A stretch of DNA of 64,000 nucleotides from Labilithrix sp. (lineage in GTDB: Bacteria > Myxococcota_A > Polyangia > Polyangiales > Polyangiaceae). The notes under the pieces were generated by a model that had not been told where the DNA came from, did not search any database, and worked only from the letters and a program-made list of their open reading frames with translations. Location of the stretch: the NCBI GenBank assembly GCA_019637175.1, contig JAHBWD010000037.1, positions 21,892 through 85,891 on the forward strand, given 5' to 3'. Within the stretch, counting starts at the first letter, position 1. Every line of letters starts with the position of its first letter. Positions 24,259-33,146 of the stretch are shown in pieces. Made by a program: the position numbers and the translations under genes.

Positions 24259-25065
24259 CTACGGGCGTCGCGCCGGCGCCGGGAGCGTCGCTCCGGCCCG
24301 CACGACGTCGACGATCGCCTGCGTGAACGCCTTGTCGGCCTTCTCGCAGCTCTTCTTCTCCGCCGGCGTCGAGACGCTGCTGCACGCTTTCCCGAGCGCC
24401 TCGTAGGCGCTCTTCACCTTGGGCGACGCGAGCAGCGCGCGTCGCGTCGTCTCTTCGAGGCGGCTCCACGGAACCTCGGCAGGCTTCGGCGCCGGGGGCT
24501 TCTTCGTCGTCAGCTCGCCTTCCATGACCGAGACGCAGGTGCCGTCCCAGCGCACGACGTCGTAGCTCGGCTGCACCCCGGTCATCACCACGCCGCCGCC
24601 GGCCGGCGCGCCGTGCTTGCCGAGCACGATGACCTCCTCGTCGAACGCGAGCTTCGCTCGATGCGTGAGGCGCGCGCCCGACGTCGCGTTCCACGCCTCG
24701 ACGTCGCCCGCGAGGTAGACGCGCGTCCACGGCGTGCCCTTGCCGAAGAGGCCGAGCGCGACCTCGGGGTAGACGCCGCCGCAAAGCTTCTTCGCGTAGG
24801 CGTCCTGCGGCAGACAGAGCTTGAGGTCCTTGAGCGTCGCTTCGGCGCCGCAGGTCGTCGGAACACTGGGCGCTTCCTCGGCCTTCTCCTCGTGTCGTTG
24901 CTCGCCGCCGATGGCCGTCGCGAGCGTGGCGGAGACGGGCGTCGCATCCGAGGCGACGGGAGAGCGGGCCGCGGCGACGCGCGCGCCCTCGACCACGACC
25001 GGTCGCGCGCACGCGACGGCCGACAGCGCGGAAAGAACGACCAGCGAAAACCCCACCTTGCCCAT
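24259..25065 (-). CDS. Predicted lipoprotein
   Basis: 268 residues. The signal ends AVACA (lipidated Cys near 19), preceded by an AGGGAG ribosome-binding site. The mature part has an Ala/Thr/Glu-rich linker, then a domain with Cys residues in TTCGAEATL, LKLCLPQD and KKLCGGVYPEV, and a beta-rich middle (WTRVYLAGDVEAWNATSG; KLAFDEEVIVLGKHG). The last 70 residues are helical with two further Cys. No family recognised. The downstream kinase gene starts 30 bp later on the same strand, so both may be co-transcribed and the lipoprotein may be part of its signal input. Confidence 0.6.
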   Translation of the reverse strand: MGKVGFSLVVLSALSAVACARPVVVEGARVAAARSPVASDATPVSATLATAIGGEQRHEEKAEEAPSVPTTCGAEATLKDLKLCLPQDAYAKKLCGGVYPEVALGLFGKGTPWTRVYLAGDVEAWNATSGARLTHRAKLAFDEEVIVLGKHGAPAGGGVVMTGVQPSYDVVRWDGTCVSVMEGELTTKKPPAPKPAEVPWSRLEETTRRALLASPKVKSAYEALGKACSSVSTPAEKKSCEKADKAFTQAIVDVVRAGATLPAPARRP

Positions 25066-25153
25066 GACCGATGCTCCCTTGCCGACAGAAACCTTCAGTA
25101 GGCGGGGTTCTCCTACTCCAGCTCACATTATCGTCAAGGAGGAATCGGCCAGT

Positions 25154-25168
25154 GACACTGTAAGTGTC
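25154..25168. promoter_or_regulatory. Inverted repeat upstream of ku
   Basis: GACACT (25154-25159) and AGTGTC (25163-25168) form a perfect 6-bp dyad with a 3-bp spacer in the 191-bp divergent region between the lipoprotein gene and ku. It could be an operator for either gene. The rest of the gap shows an AGGAGG stretch without a following start. Confidence 0.3.
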
Positions 25169-25256
25169 TGAAATGATTGGGTGCCGATCTGTGGGCGGCC
25201 GAGCGCTCATGCGTTTTTCGACTTGGGCAGGCGCGGCCTACTACGATCGACCCACC

Positions 25257-26153
25257 ATGGCAGCGCGCTCGATCGGCTCAGGCACGATCTCCTTCGGTCT
25301 CGTCTCGATCCCCATCAAGCTCTACACGGCGACGTCCGCGAAGTCGGTGAGCTTCAACATGCTCCACAAGGCGTGCGGCTCGCGCCTCAAGCAGCAGCTG
25401 CTCTGCCCCGTCGACAACGTCGTCGTCGAGCGCTCGGACACCATCCGCGGCTTCGAGTACGCGCGCGACCAGTACGTGAAGTTCACCGACGAGGAGCTCA
25501 AGGCGCTCGAGTCGGCGCGCAGCGACGCGCTCGAGCTGCTCGAGTTCGTGCCCGCGAGCACGGTCGACTTCCTCTACATCGAGAAGACCGTCTTCCTCGG
25601 ACCCGACAAGGGCGGCGATCGCGCGTATCGCTTGCTCTCCGAGTCGCTCGAGCGCGCGCAGCGCGTCGCCGTCGGGCGCTTCGCCCAGCGAGGGAAAGAC
25701 AACCTCGTGCTCGTGCGGCCCTACAAGAAGGGGCTCATCCTGCACGAGTGCTACTACGCCGACGAGGTCCGTTCGTTCGACGACGTCGAGACCGGCGGCG
25801 CGTTCGACTTCAAGCCGATCGAGCTCGAGCTCGCGAACAAGCTGATCGAGCAGCTCGACCAGGAGAGCTTCGAGCCTTCGCGCTTCCGCGACACGTGGGC
25901 CGACAAGGTGAAGGAAGCCGTCGACAAGAAGATCGCCGGCGAAGAGGTGGTGACGCCGCCCGAAGCGCCGAAGGCGCAGATCATCGATCTGCTCGAGGCG
26001 CTCAAGCGGAGCGTCGCGGCGGCGGGCAGCGCGCCGGGCGGAGAAGCGCCCGAGGTCGCGACCGCGAAGAACGACACCGTCAAGGGCGGCCCGAAGAAGG
26101 CCGAGCCGAAGCCGGTCCACGAGAAGGCGGAGAAGAAGAAGAAGTCCGGCTGA
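25257..26153 (+). CDS. ku: Ku protein (non-homologous end joining)
   Basis: 298 residues from the ATG at 25257, where the family begins (ARSIGSGTISFGLVSIPIKLY). The bacterial Ku core, which forms a ring around DNA ends, extends to about residue 200 and includes LLCPVDNVVVERSDTIRGFEYARDQYV. A Lys/Glu/Pro-rich tail (residues about 255-298, ending EKKKKSG) resembles the extended C-termini of other Ku proteins that bind DNA and stimulate LigD. No LigD gene is in this window. Its stop shares the palindrome TGATCA with the stop of the opposing small gene. The frame upstream of 25257 is not conserved-looking. Confidence 0.95.
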   Translation: MAARSIGSGTISFGLVSIPIKLYTATSAKSVSFNMLHKACGSRLKQQLLCPVDNVVVERSDTIRGFEYARDQYVKFTDEELKALESARSDALELLEFVPASTVDFLYIEKTVFLGPDKGGDRAYRLLSESLERAQRVAVGRFAQRGKDNLVLVRPYKKGLILHECYYADEVRSFDDVETGGAFDFKPIELELANKLIEQLDQESFEPSRFRDTWADKVKEAVDKKIAGEEVVTPPEAPKAQIIDLLEALKRSVAAAGSAPGGEAPEVATAKNDTVKGGPKKAEPKPVHEKAEKKKKSG

Positions 26154-26453
26154 TCAGCCGGTCTCTCGGCTTCGATCCTCGCGCTCGGGCAGCGCGCGCG
26201 CGAGCCCGGGCCGGGGAGCCACCGCGATCCCCGCGCGGAGATCGCGCACGGCGCTCCGCCAGATCCGAGCCTGCGTGATGCACGCGCGCTCGCGATCGCC
26301 GCCGGCGGCGCCCTCTTCCGCGCGATAGCGCCGCGCGAGCTCGAGGGCTCTGCGGGCCGCGGCGCGATAGCCCGCCACGAGCTGCCGCTCGCGCACCGCG
26401 CGATCGATCGCCGGATCGTCGGGCTCCACCGCCGCGTCGGGCTCGCGTCTCAT
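26154..26453 (-). CDS. Small hypothetical helical protein
   Basis: 99 residues, rich in Arg, Ala and Glu, predicted mostly helical (AGYRAAARRALELARRYRAEE; ACITQARIWRSAVRDLRAGI). No signal or membrane segment and no family recognised. It ends exactly against ku. Codon third-position GC fits coding sequence on this strand, but a chance frame in GC-rich DNA is not excluded. Confidence 0.45.
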   Translation of the reverse strand: MRREPDAAVEPDDPAIDRAVRERQLVAGYRAAARRALELARRYRAEEGAAGGDRERACITQARIWRSAVRDLRAGIAVAPRPGLARALPEREDRSRETG

Positions 26454-26478
26454 CGGCGATGATTATGGCTCGGCCGCG

Positions 26479-27369
26479 ATGCGCAGGCCAACCATGCATG
26501 CTAAACGGGCCGGCGTGGGTGTCGTGCGCTCTCGCGTCGTCTTCGTTCTCCTCGCTGGCGCCGGCGCCGTCGCGAGCGTCGCGTCGTGCGCGCAATCGGG
26601 GCGCGACGGCTTCGACCCGAGCGCGCCCGTCGACGGCGGCGCCTTCGCCAACAACGAAGCGGCGCCCACGCCCACGCCGGGCGTCTACGGCGAGGTCTTC
26701 GGTCACAGCGAGAGCGCGCTCTTTCGCGTCGACACGCGCACGCGCGAGGTCGCCGAGATCGGCGTCTTCCAGGGTTGCACCTACATCGCCGACATCGCGC
26801 TCGACGAGTCGTCGACGATCTACGGCTCGACCGGCACAGAGCTCTTCTTCATCGAGACGAACACGGCGCGCTGCACGCGGATCGCGACGGGCCAGTTTCC
26901 GAACTCGCTCTCGTTCGTACCCGCCGGCACGGTCGACGCGACCGTCGAGGCGCTCGTCGGCTTCCAGGGCGGCGACTACGTGCGCATCGATCCGAAGAGC
27001 GGCGCGGTCACGAAGCTCGGCGAGATCGGCGACGGCCTGCAATCGAGCGGCGACCTCGTCTCGGTCAAGGGCGGCAAGACGTTCGTCACCGTCAAAGGCA
27101 AAGACTGCGCGGATTGCCTCGCGGAGATCGATCCGGCCGACGGCAAGCTGATCAAGAACTGGGGATCGATCGGCAAGGCCGACGTCTTCGGCCTCGCGTT
27201 CTGGGGCGGCGAGGTGTTCGCGTTCACGAACGGCGGCGAGCTGCTCGCCCTCACCCTCGACACCGGCAAGCTCGAGGTGACGCCGCTGCCGATCGCGAAC
27301 GCGCCGAGCGGCCTCAAGTTCTGGGGCGCGGGCTCGACGACGAGCGCGCCGGTCGGCCCCGTGCGCTGA
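26479..27369 (+). CDS. Lipoprotein with beta-propeller-like repeats
   Basis: 296 residues; start at 26479 or at Met6 (26494). The signal ends VASCAQ, giving a lipid anchor. The mature protein has blades such as SALFRVDTRTREVAEIG, DIALDESSTIYGSTGTELFFIE, YVRIDPKSGAVTKLGEIG and EIDPADGKLIKNWGSIG, the pattern of a beta-propeller of PQQ/SMP-30 style. Such lipoproteins in myxobacteria are usually surface proteins of unknown ligand. No catalytic residues can be assigned. Convergent with the deoxynucleoside kinase gene, 11 bp apart. Confidence 0.65.
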   Translation: MRRPTMHAKRAGVGVVRSRVVFVLLAGAGAVASVASCAQSGRDGFDPSAPVDGGAFANNEAAPTPTPGVYGEVFGHSESALFRVDTRTREVAEIGVFQGCTYIADIALDESSTIYGSTGTELFFIETNTARCTRIATGQFPNSLSFVPAGTVDATVEALVGFQGGDYVRIDPKSGAVTKLGEIGDGLQSSGDLVSVKGGKTFVTVKGKDCADCLAEIDPADGKLIKNWGSIGKADVFGLAFWGGEVFAFTNGGELLALTLDTGKLEVTPLPIANAPSGLKFWGAGSTTSAPVGPVR

Positions 27370-27380
27370 GACACGAGCGC

Positions 27381-28001
27381 TCATCGCAGCGCGCGGTCGA
27401 GCGTGCTCTGGAGCGCGATGAGATCGACGAGATCCTCGACGTAGTCGAGCTTCGTCGTGTCGATCTTCACGATCGGCCCGAGATCGTAGCGAGCGAACCA
27501 GTCTTCGTAGAGGCGGTGGAGGCGCCGCAGGTAGGCGTCGGGGATGGCGTTCTCCATCGCCCGTCCGCGGCGCGAGATCCGCTTCTTCGTCGCGGTGAGG
27601 CTGCACGAGACCGCGATGAGCACGTCGGGCGGGCGCAGCGTCTTCTTGATGCCTTCGTAGAGGCGTTCGTAGACCGCCCAGTCGCGCGCGCTGATGTAGC
27701 GCTGGCTGCGCGCGTTGCGGGCGAAGATCTCCGCGTCTTCGTAGATCGTCCGATCGATGACGCACGATCGCTTCGCGAGGTTCGCCGCGAGCAGCTCCTG
27801 ATGGAGCTTGAGCTTGTGCGAGAGGAAGAAGACCTGCGAGTGGAACGCCCATGCCTTCATGTCGCGGTAGAAGTCCGCGAGGTAGGGGTTCTCGTCGTTG
27901 GGCTCGTAGAACGGCTCGAGCCCGTATCGCTTCACCAGCCACGAGACGAGCGACGTCTTGCCCGCGCCGATCGTCCCCGCCACCGCGACGTACCTCTTCA
28001 T
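27381..28001 (-). CDS. Deoxynucleoside kinase
   Basis: 206 residues from the ATG at 28001. Walker A motif GTIGAGKTS at residues 9-17; DRTIYED is the family DRS-type motif with the catalytic Asp/Arg; RRGRAMEN corresponds to the LID Arg region that closes on ATP. The sequence matches the deoxyadenosine/deoxyguanosine kinase type used in nucleoside salvage: phosphate transfer from ATP to the 5'-hydroxyl of a deoxynucleoside. Substrate choice cannot be decided. Only 24 bp separate its start from the divergent EVE gene. Confidence 0.85.
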   Translation of the reverse strand: MKRYVAVAGTIGAGKTSLVSWLVKRYGLEPFYEPNDENPYLADFYRDMKAWAFHSQVFFLSHKLKLHQELLAANLAKRSCVIDRTIYEDAEIFARNARSQRYISARDWAVYERLYEGIKKTLRPPDVLIAVSCSLTATKKRISRRGRAMENAIPDAYLRRLHRLYEDWFARYDLGPIVKIDTTKLDYVEDLVDLIALQSTLDRALR

Positions 28002-28025
28002 CGCGTTCTCTTGTACCGTGCGCGC

Positions 28026-28448
28026 ATGCCGCGCGCCTGCTTCGTCATCAAGAGCGAACCGACCGTGTACTCGTTCGACCAGCTCGTCGACGACGGACGC
28101 ACGGTGTGGGACGGCATCCGCAACTTCGAAGCGCGGAACAACCTGCGCGCGATGAAGAAGGGCGACCTGTGCCTGTTCTACCACTCGAACGTGGGCAAGG
28201 AGATCGTCGGGATCGCGCGGGTGGCGCGGACCGCCTATCCCGATCCGAAGGCGCCCAAAGACGAGGACTGGAGCGCGGTCGACGTCGAGCCCGTGAAGAA
28301 GCTGAAGAAGCCGGTGACGCTCGCCCAGGCGAAGGCGCACCCCGTGCTTTCGAAGATGGGGCTGGTGAAGCGCTCGCGGATCTCGGTGACGCCGGTGAGC
28401 GCCGACGAGCTCGCCGCCGTCCTCGCGCTCGCTCAGACGAAGCCCTGA
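28026..28448 (+). CDS. EVE domain protein
   Basis: 140 residues, the full length of the family. FVIKSEPTVYSFDQLVDDGRTVWDGIRN.EARNNLRAM is the typical EVE opening (KSEP...WdGVRNyqARN), followed by GDLCLFYHSN...GIARV and the DWSAVDV strand. EVE domains are PUA-like and bind modified bases in DNA or RNA; many homologues occur next to defence or DNA-metabolism genes. Here it is head to head with the deoxynucleoside kinase, so the shared 24-bp gap must hold overlapping promoters. Modified-base specificity is unknown. Confidence 0.9.
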   Translation: MPRACFVIKSEPTVYSFDQLVDDGRTVWDGIRNFEARNNLRAMKKGDLCLFYHSNVGKEIVGIARVARTAYPDPKAPKDEDWSAVDVEPVKKLKKPVTLAQAKAHPVLSKMGLVKRSRISVTPVSADELAAVLALAQTKP

Positions 28449-28495
28449 CGCGCGCAACGGCGCCGCGGCGTCGGGCATCGTAAGATCCGGGGCTC

Positions 28496-29638
28496 ATGGC
28501 CGCGCGCATGTTGCTGTTCTTCTCCGTGGCGGTCCTCGTGATCGGGGGCGCTCACTATTACGTGTGGGCGCGCCTGGTGCGCGACGCCGCGCTGCCGTCG
28601 CCGTGGGGCCGCGTCGCCACGCTCTTGCTCGGCGCGCTGTTCCTCGTCGTGATGACGGGCTTCGTCGCGTACCGCGCGGTCTCCCGTGAGACGGCGTCGC
28701 CGTTCATGTGGGTCGGCTACGTCTGGTTCGGCACGCTCTTCTTCCTCGTGATCGCGCTCGGCCTCGCCGATCTCGTCAAGGCGATCGCGGTTCGGCCGGA
28801 TCCCGGACCGATCGATCCCGATCGACGCCAGGCGATCGCGCGCCTCTTCGGCGGCGCCGCCGCGCTCTTCGGGCTCGGGACGGCGGCGTTCGGCGTCGTG
28901 AGCGCGCTCTCGCCGGTGGCCGTCAATCGCGTGCGCGTCGCGATCGATCGACTCGGCAAGAAGAGCGCGGGCTACCGCATCGTCCAGATCTCCGACGTCC
29001 ACGTCGGACCCACGATCGGCAAGGCGTTCATCGAGCACGTCGTCGCGCGGATCAACGCGCTCTCGCCCGATCTCGTCGCCATCACCGGCGATCTCGTCGA
29101 CGGATCGGTCGAGGCCCTCGCCGAGCACGTCGCGCCTCTCGCCAAGCTGAAGGCGAGAGACGGCGTCTTCTTCGTGACCGGCAACCACGAGTATTACTCC
29201 GGCGCCGACGAGTGGATCGCGCAGCTCGGCAAGCTCGGCGTCCGCGTCCTGTCGAACGAGCACGTCCGCATCGGCGGCGACGAGGGCTTCGACCTCGCCG
29301 GCATCGACGATCCGACGTCGCGCGCTTCCGACCTCCGCAAGGCGCTCGCCGGGCGCGACGCTTCGCGCCCGGTCGTGCTCCTCGCGCATCAGCCGAAGGC
29401 CATCGAGCTCGCCGACGCGCTCGGGGTCGATCTCCAGCTCTCCGGTCACACACACGGCGGGCAGATGTTCCCTTGGAACTTCTTCGTGCGCCTCCAGCAG
29501 CCCTTCGTCGCGGGGCTCCACAAGCTCGCGCGCGCGCAGATCTACGTGAGCCGTGGGACCGGCTACTGGGGGCCGCCGATGCGCGTGGGCGCGCCCGCGG
29601 AGATCACCGAGATCGAGCTCCACCCGCGTGACGCGTGA
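28496..29638 (+). CDS. Membrane-anchored metallophosphoesterase
   Basis: 380 residues. Residues 1-140 hold four membrane helices; the C-terminal domain is a calcineurin-like phosphoesterase with all metal motifs: SDVHVGP (DxH), TGDLVDG, GNHEYY and GHTHGGQ. The overall layout resembles YaeI/YkuE-type membrane phosphodiesterases, with the active domain probably on the cytoplasmic or periplasmic face depending on helix number. Substrate unknown. The gene starts 47 bp after the EVE gene and could be in the same transcript. Confidence 0.9.
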   Translation: MAARMLLFFSVAVLVIGGAHYYVWARLVRDAALPSPWGRVATLLLGALFLVVMTGFVAYRAVSRETASPFMWVGYVWFGTLFFLVIALGLADLVKAIAVRPDPGPIDPDRRQAIARLFGGAAALFGLGTAAFGVVSALSPVAVNRVRVAIDRLGKKSAGYRIVQISDVHVGPTIGKAFIEHVVARINALSPDLVAITGDLVDGSVEALAEHVAPLAKLKARDGVFFVTGNHEYYSGADEWIAQLGKLGVRVLSNEHVRIGGDEGFDLAGIDDPTSRASDLRKALAGRDASRPVVLLAHQPKAIELADALGVDLQLSGHTHGGQMFPWNFFVRLQQPFVAGLHKLARAQIYVSRGTGYWGPPMRVGAPAEITEIELHPRDA

Positions 29639-29642
29639 CGGC

Positions 29643-30053
29643 TCACTTGCAGACGTGATCGCGCGGCACGCAGTCCGGGCCTGCGCCGCAGTCGACGCAG
29701 CGAAACGCGCTCGGGCAGCCGACACGCGCGCATGACGGCGGACACGGTCGCTCGCGGCAGTCCCACGTGCGGGCGTCGGCGCCCGGACAGAAATAGGGGG
29801 TCGCGTCGGGGCAGGAGACGTGCTCGAGGGTAGGGGAGCGCTCTGCGATCTCGACGCGCGCTCGCTCGTCGCTTCGAGGATCGCTCGACGCGCTCGTGGC
29901 GAGCTCGACCTCCGGTCGCATCTCGTCGCGCTCGCTCGGGCGACGACGAGAGCGAGCTTCTCCGGCCTCCCCTTCCACCGAAGGTTCCACCGAAGGCGCG
30001 ACGCTCGAGCCGCAGCCGAGCACGACCAGGGACCACACGACGGCGCAGCGCAT
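29643..30053 (-). CDS. Small Cys-rich lipoprotein
   Basis: 136 residues from the ATG at 30053. Signal with VVLGC lipobox at residue 14. After a charged linker, the last 60 residues contain ten Cys (SCPDATPYFCPGADARTWDC, RPCPPSCARVGC, RCVDCGAGPDC, VCK), which probably form disulfides. The pattern is like short Cys-rich extracellular repeats in this phylum. Convergent with the phosphoesterase gene, 4 bp apart. Confidence 0.6.
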   Translation of the reverse strand: MRCAVVWSLVVLGCGSSVAPSVEPSVEGEAGEARSRRRPSERDEMRPEVELATSASSDPRSDERARVEIAERSPTLEHVSCPDATPYFCPGADARTWDCRERPCPPSCARVGCPSAFRCVDCGAGPDCVPRDHVCK

Positions 30054-30282
30054 GGCCTCGACGTCGTGCAACGGCCGCACCTCGCCGTTCTCTGCGCGCG
30101 CGCGCGAGGCGCGCGTCTCATCACGTCTCACGGCGCAGCTTCGCCACACGACGTGACTGTGCGGGCGCCGCGCACCTCGACGGATCGTCGCGAGTTCTTC
30201 GTCCACAGAGGGCTAGAGCACGCACCCGCCGGGAATAATGCGGGCACATCGCGTGCAATTCGTCGTGTGCAAGGAGGCATGT

Positions 30283-31188
30283 GTGAGCCGTAAAGCCGAG
30301 GTCGTGTCTCTCGCCTCGAGACCTCGCGACCCGCGCGGCGCACGGGCCGGCCTCCTCGACACGCCGCCCTCGATGTCGTACCCCAAAGCCGCGTGGCAGC
30401 TCATCCACGATGACCCCTTCGATCGCGTCCGCACCGACGCCGACGTCGAGGGCGTGGTCGCTTCGTTCGCCGCGCGGACGGCGACGCCGTACGCCGAGGT
30501 GCTCCGACGTCTGGTCGGCCTCGAGGAGATCTCGGAAGACGACGCGCGCGCGTTCTTCGGTCAGGTGCTCGAGCACCGCCGTGGCCTCGCGACCTCGCTC
30601 GAGCGCGAGGTTCACCTTCGCGTCGCTGCGCTCGATCTGCTCACGCTCCGGCCGCCGCGGAAGACGCTGCACAGCGGCAGCCATCCGATCATCGTCACCT
30701 CCGCGCTCCTCGAGAAGGCGCTCGAAGAGGCGAGCGCCGATCCGGTGACGGGCCTCCCGCAGCGCGCCCACTTCATGAGCCTCGTGAGCCACGAGCTCCG
30801 CCAGCGCCGCCGCCGCAAGGCTTGCGTCGCCTTCATCGATCTCGATCGCTTCAAGAACGTCAACGACGCCTACGGTCACGCCGCCGGCGACGAGGTGCTG
30901 CGCGCGCTCGGCGCCGCCGCGCGCGAGGTCCTCCGCCAGGGCGACGTCATCGCGCGCATCGGCGGCGACGAGTTCGCCGTGCTCGTGCTCGACGCCCTGC
31001 CCGACGAGGCCAACGCCGCCGTCGAGCGCCTCCGCGATCGCTTCGAGGCGCTCACGCGCCCGTTCGGCACGTCGTTCTCGGCGGGCATCGCCGTCGCGAC
31101 GCAAGGTGAGTCGCCCGAGTCGCTCTTGATGCGCGCCGACGGCGCGATGTATCGGCAGAAGCGCGCGCGCGCCGCAGCGTCGGGGTAA
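30283..31188 (+). CDS. Diguanylate cyclase (GGDEF domain)
   Basis: 301 residues from the GTG at 30283, selected because AAGGAGG lies 5 nt upstream; the ATG at 30238 lacks one. The N-terminal 150 residues are unrecognised and helical. The C-terminal domain has DPVTGLPQRAHF, FIDLDRFKNVNDAYGHAAGDEVL and IARIGGDEFAVL (active site GGDEF at about 227-231). The RxxD inhibitory site RQGD lies exactly five residues before GGDEF, so the enzyme should make cyclic-di-GMP and be inhibited by its product. No transmembrane segment is present. Not adjacent to the chemosensory operon. Confidence 0.9.
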   Translation: MSRKAEVVSLASRPRDPRGARAGLLDTPPSMSYPKAAWQLIHDDPFDRVRTDADVEGVVASFAARTATPYAEVLRRLVGLEEISEDDARAFFGQVLEHRRGLATSLEREVHLRVAALDLLTLRPPRKTLHSGSHPIIVTSALLEKALEEASADPVTGLPQRAHFMSLVSHELRQRRRRKACVAFIDLDRFKNVNDAYGHAAGDEVLRALGAAAREVLRQGDVIARIGGDEFAVLVLDALPDEANAAVERLRDRFEALTRPFGTSFSAGIAVATQGESPESLLMRADGAMYRQKRARAAASG

Positions 31189-31204
31189 TCGAGACTCTGT
31201 TAGG

Positions 31205-31906
31205 ATGCGGCGCGTGAACAAGCTCGCCGTCGCCGCCGCGCTCTCCCTCTCGTTCTCGTTCTTCTCCGGTGCGGCCCTCGCGCAGCCGACCGAGCCGCAG
31301 CCGACCGAGCCGCCGGCGACCGCGGAGCCGAGCCCGCCCGAGCCCGCGCCGCCGCCGCCCGCGGAGCCTTCGCCTCCGCTCGTCGAGCCCACGCCGCCGC
31401 CGCCGCCGTCGGTGGACCTGCCGGTGATGTCGGAGGAGTCGGACGACAAACCGATGTCCGAGGGCCGCGCGATCTCCTCGGCGTGGAACAGCGGCTTTCA
31501 GTGGGGCATCGCGCCCGGCATCGCGTTCGTCGACGGCAAGACCGGCTTCTTCATGGGGCTGCGCTTCGGTTACGGCTTCGACACCGGCTCGGTGATCGTC
31601 GTGCCCGGCGTTCGCCTCGCCGGCTACTTCCTCGAGCGCGCGGTGTACCTCGGCATGCCGGTGATGAAGCTCGTCTACCCGATCGACCGCTTCGCCCCGT
31701 TCATCGAAGGCGGCGCCGGTGTGGGGCACGTCTCGGCCGACGGCGACATCACGTCACGCACCGCTGCGGCCCTCATGGTGGGCGGCGGCTTCATGATCCA
31801 TTTCAGCATGAAATTCGGCCTCGGCGTCGAGGCGAACTTCCAGACGATCACGGGATCGAACTTCCAGGCCTTCGGCGTCGGGCCCATCCTCGCCCTCGCG
31901 TTCTGA
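31205..31906 (+). CDS. Outer-membrane beta-barrel protein with Pro-rich linker
   Basis: 233 residues. Signal peptide ending AALAQ, then a Pro/Glu-rich spacer (residues about 25-75), then about 150 residues of alternating strands (FQWGIAPGIAFVDG, GFFMGLRFGYGFDTGS, VPGVRLAGYFLER, MIHFSMKFGLGVEANFQTI) ending in Phe, as in small outer-membrane barrels of eight strands. The Pro-rich spacer may cross or bind peptidoglycan. No function assigned. It follows the diguanylate cyclase by 16 bp. Confidence 0.65.
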   Translation: MRRVNKLAVAAALSLSFSFFSGAALAQPTEPQPTEPPATAEPSPPEPAPPPPAEPSPPLVEPTPPPPPSVDLPVMSEESDDKPMSEGRAISSAWNSGFQWGIAPGIAFVDGKTGFFMGLRFGYGFDTGSVIVVPGVRLAGYFLERAVYLGMPVMKLVYPIDRFAPFIEGGAGVGHVSADGDITSRTAAALMVGGGFMIHFSMKFGLGVEANFQTITGSNFQAFGVGPILALAF

Positions 31907-31924
31907 GCGGGCTATCCTCGAAGG

Positions 31925-33094
31925 GTGGTCGCTTTCCCTTCGCGGTACGTGAACCTGACGTCGGCGCGGCTTCGCTTCGGCGATCGCGTCGATCGGCTCG
32001 GGAGCTACCTCCTCAAGGTCGACGCGCCGGCGGACGCGGTGGTCGAGGCGATCGAGTCGCTGCCGAAGGGTGAGGGCTGGCGGCTCTTCGACCGAGGTGT
32101 GCGCGAAGGCTCCGCGGCGATCGCGAGCGCGCCTCGCGCGATTCGCGATCTGATCGACGAGGCCGCCTCCGTTCCCGTGTGGGTCGATTGGGACACGTGC
32201 GATCGCGGCGGCGAGCTCCTCATGCGCGCCGGTCCGCTCGGCGGCGCGGTGCTCGGGGCGAGGTCGCTCGTGCTCGGCTACGCGTCGCCCGCGGGCAACA
32301 AGCCGCTCGTCATGTCGGGCCGCCTCCAAGAGCAGGCGCTGAAGCGCCTCAACGAGACGTCGCGCTTCGTTCAGGCCGTGTGTCGACCCGGAGGAATGCG
32401 CCCGTTCGCCGACGGATGGCAGATCACGCTGAAGGTTCGCCTCATCCACGCGCAGGTCCGCAAGATGATCCTCGGGAGCGGCAAGTGGAACGAGGGCGCG
32501 TGGGGCGTCCCCGTCAATCAGCACGACATGGCGGGCACGACGCTGCTCTTCTCGGTCGCGATGATCGACGGGCTCCGCAAGCTCGGCATGCGCATCGAGG
32601 CCGACGAGGCCGAGCGCTACGTCCACTTGTGGCGATGGGTCGGCCAGGTCATCGGCGTTCATCGCGACATCCTCCCCACGTCGGAGCCCGACGCGATGCG
32701 CCTCGCCGATCTCATCGGGGCGACGATGGGGCCGCCCGACGGAGACTCGCGCGATCTCACGCGCGCGCTCTTCCAGGCGGCGTGGGACGGCGCGCACACG
32801 CGCAAGCAAAAGCGCGACGCCGCGCGCAAGGTCCTCTTCGGCACGACCATCTGCCGCGAGCTCGTGGGCGACGATCTCGCCGATCAGCTCGGCGTCGAGC
32901 GTACGAGCTTCCGCTATGCGATGCCGATGGTGAGGCGCCTCGTGCGCAGCGTCGAGCGCTTCACGCGCGCGGTGCCGTTCGGCGAGCGGAGCGCGATCGC
33001 CGTGGGCGCGCGCTACTGGGATCGGGTCGTCGAGATCGGCCTCCAGGGCGCGACCTACGAGTTCGCGCTGCCGGATCGTCTGCTCGCGGCCTGA
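31925..33094 (+). CDS. MpaB/latex-clearing (Lcp)-type oxygenase family protein
   Basis: 389 residues, GTG start. The PVNQHDMAGTTLLFSVAMIDGLRKLG segment followed by YVHLWRWVGQVIGV is the family signature shared by mpaB-type and rubber-cleaving Lcp haem oxygenases; the His/Lys/Arg residues there bind haem in characterised Lcp. No signal peptide is seen, unlike secreted Lcp, so it is probably cytoplasmic and may not act on rubber. It follows the barrel protein by 18 bp. Substrate unknown. Confidence 0.75.
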   Translation: MVAFPSRYVNLTSARLRFGDRVDRLGSYLLKVDAPADAVVEAIESLPKGEGWRLFDRGVREGSAAIASAPRAIRDLIDEAASVPVWVDWDTCDRGGELLMRAGPLGGAVLGARSLVLGYASPAGNKPLVMSGRLQEQALKRLNETSRFVQAVCRPGGMRPFADGWQITLKVRLIHAQVRKMILGSGKWNEGAWGVPVNQHDMAGTTLLFSVAMIDGLRKLGMRIEADEAERYVHLWRWVGQVIGVHRDILPTSEPDAMRLADLIGATMGPPDGDSRDLTRALFQAAWDGAHTRKQKRDAARKVLFGTTICRELVGDDLADQLGVERTSFRYAMPMVRRLVRSVERFTRAVPFGERSAIAVGARYWDRVVEIGLQGATYEFALPDRLLAA

Positions 33095-33146
33095 GCGAGC
33101 CCGCTTCTTCGCCCAAGATCGTGTCACACTTCGAGTCTGAGCCTCG

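Noticed and set aside
30225..30262. Short inverted repeat CCCGC/GCGGG before the diguanylate cyclase as a c-di-GMP riboswitch
   Set aside because: Only 5-bp arms and no conserved aptamer elements.
30283..31188. Diguanylate cyclase as the missing WspR of the chemosensory operon
   Set aside because: It lies 17 kb away, is not in the operon and has no receiver domain.
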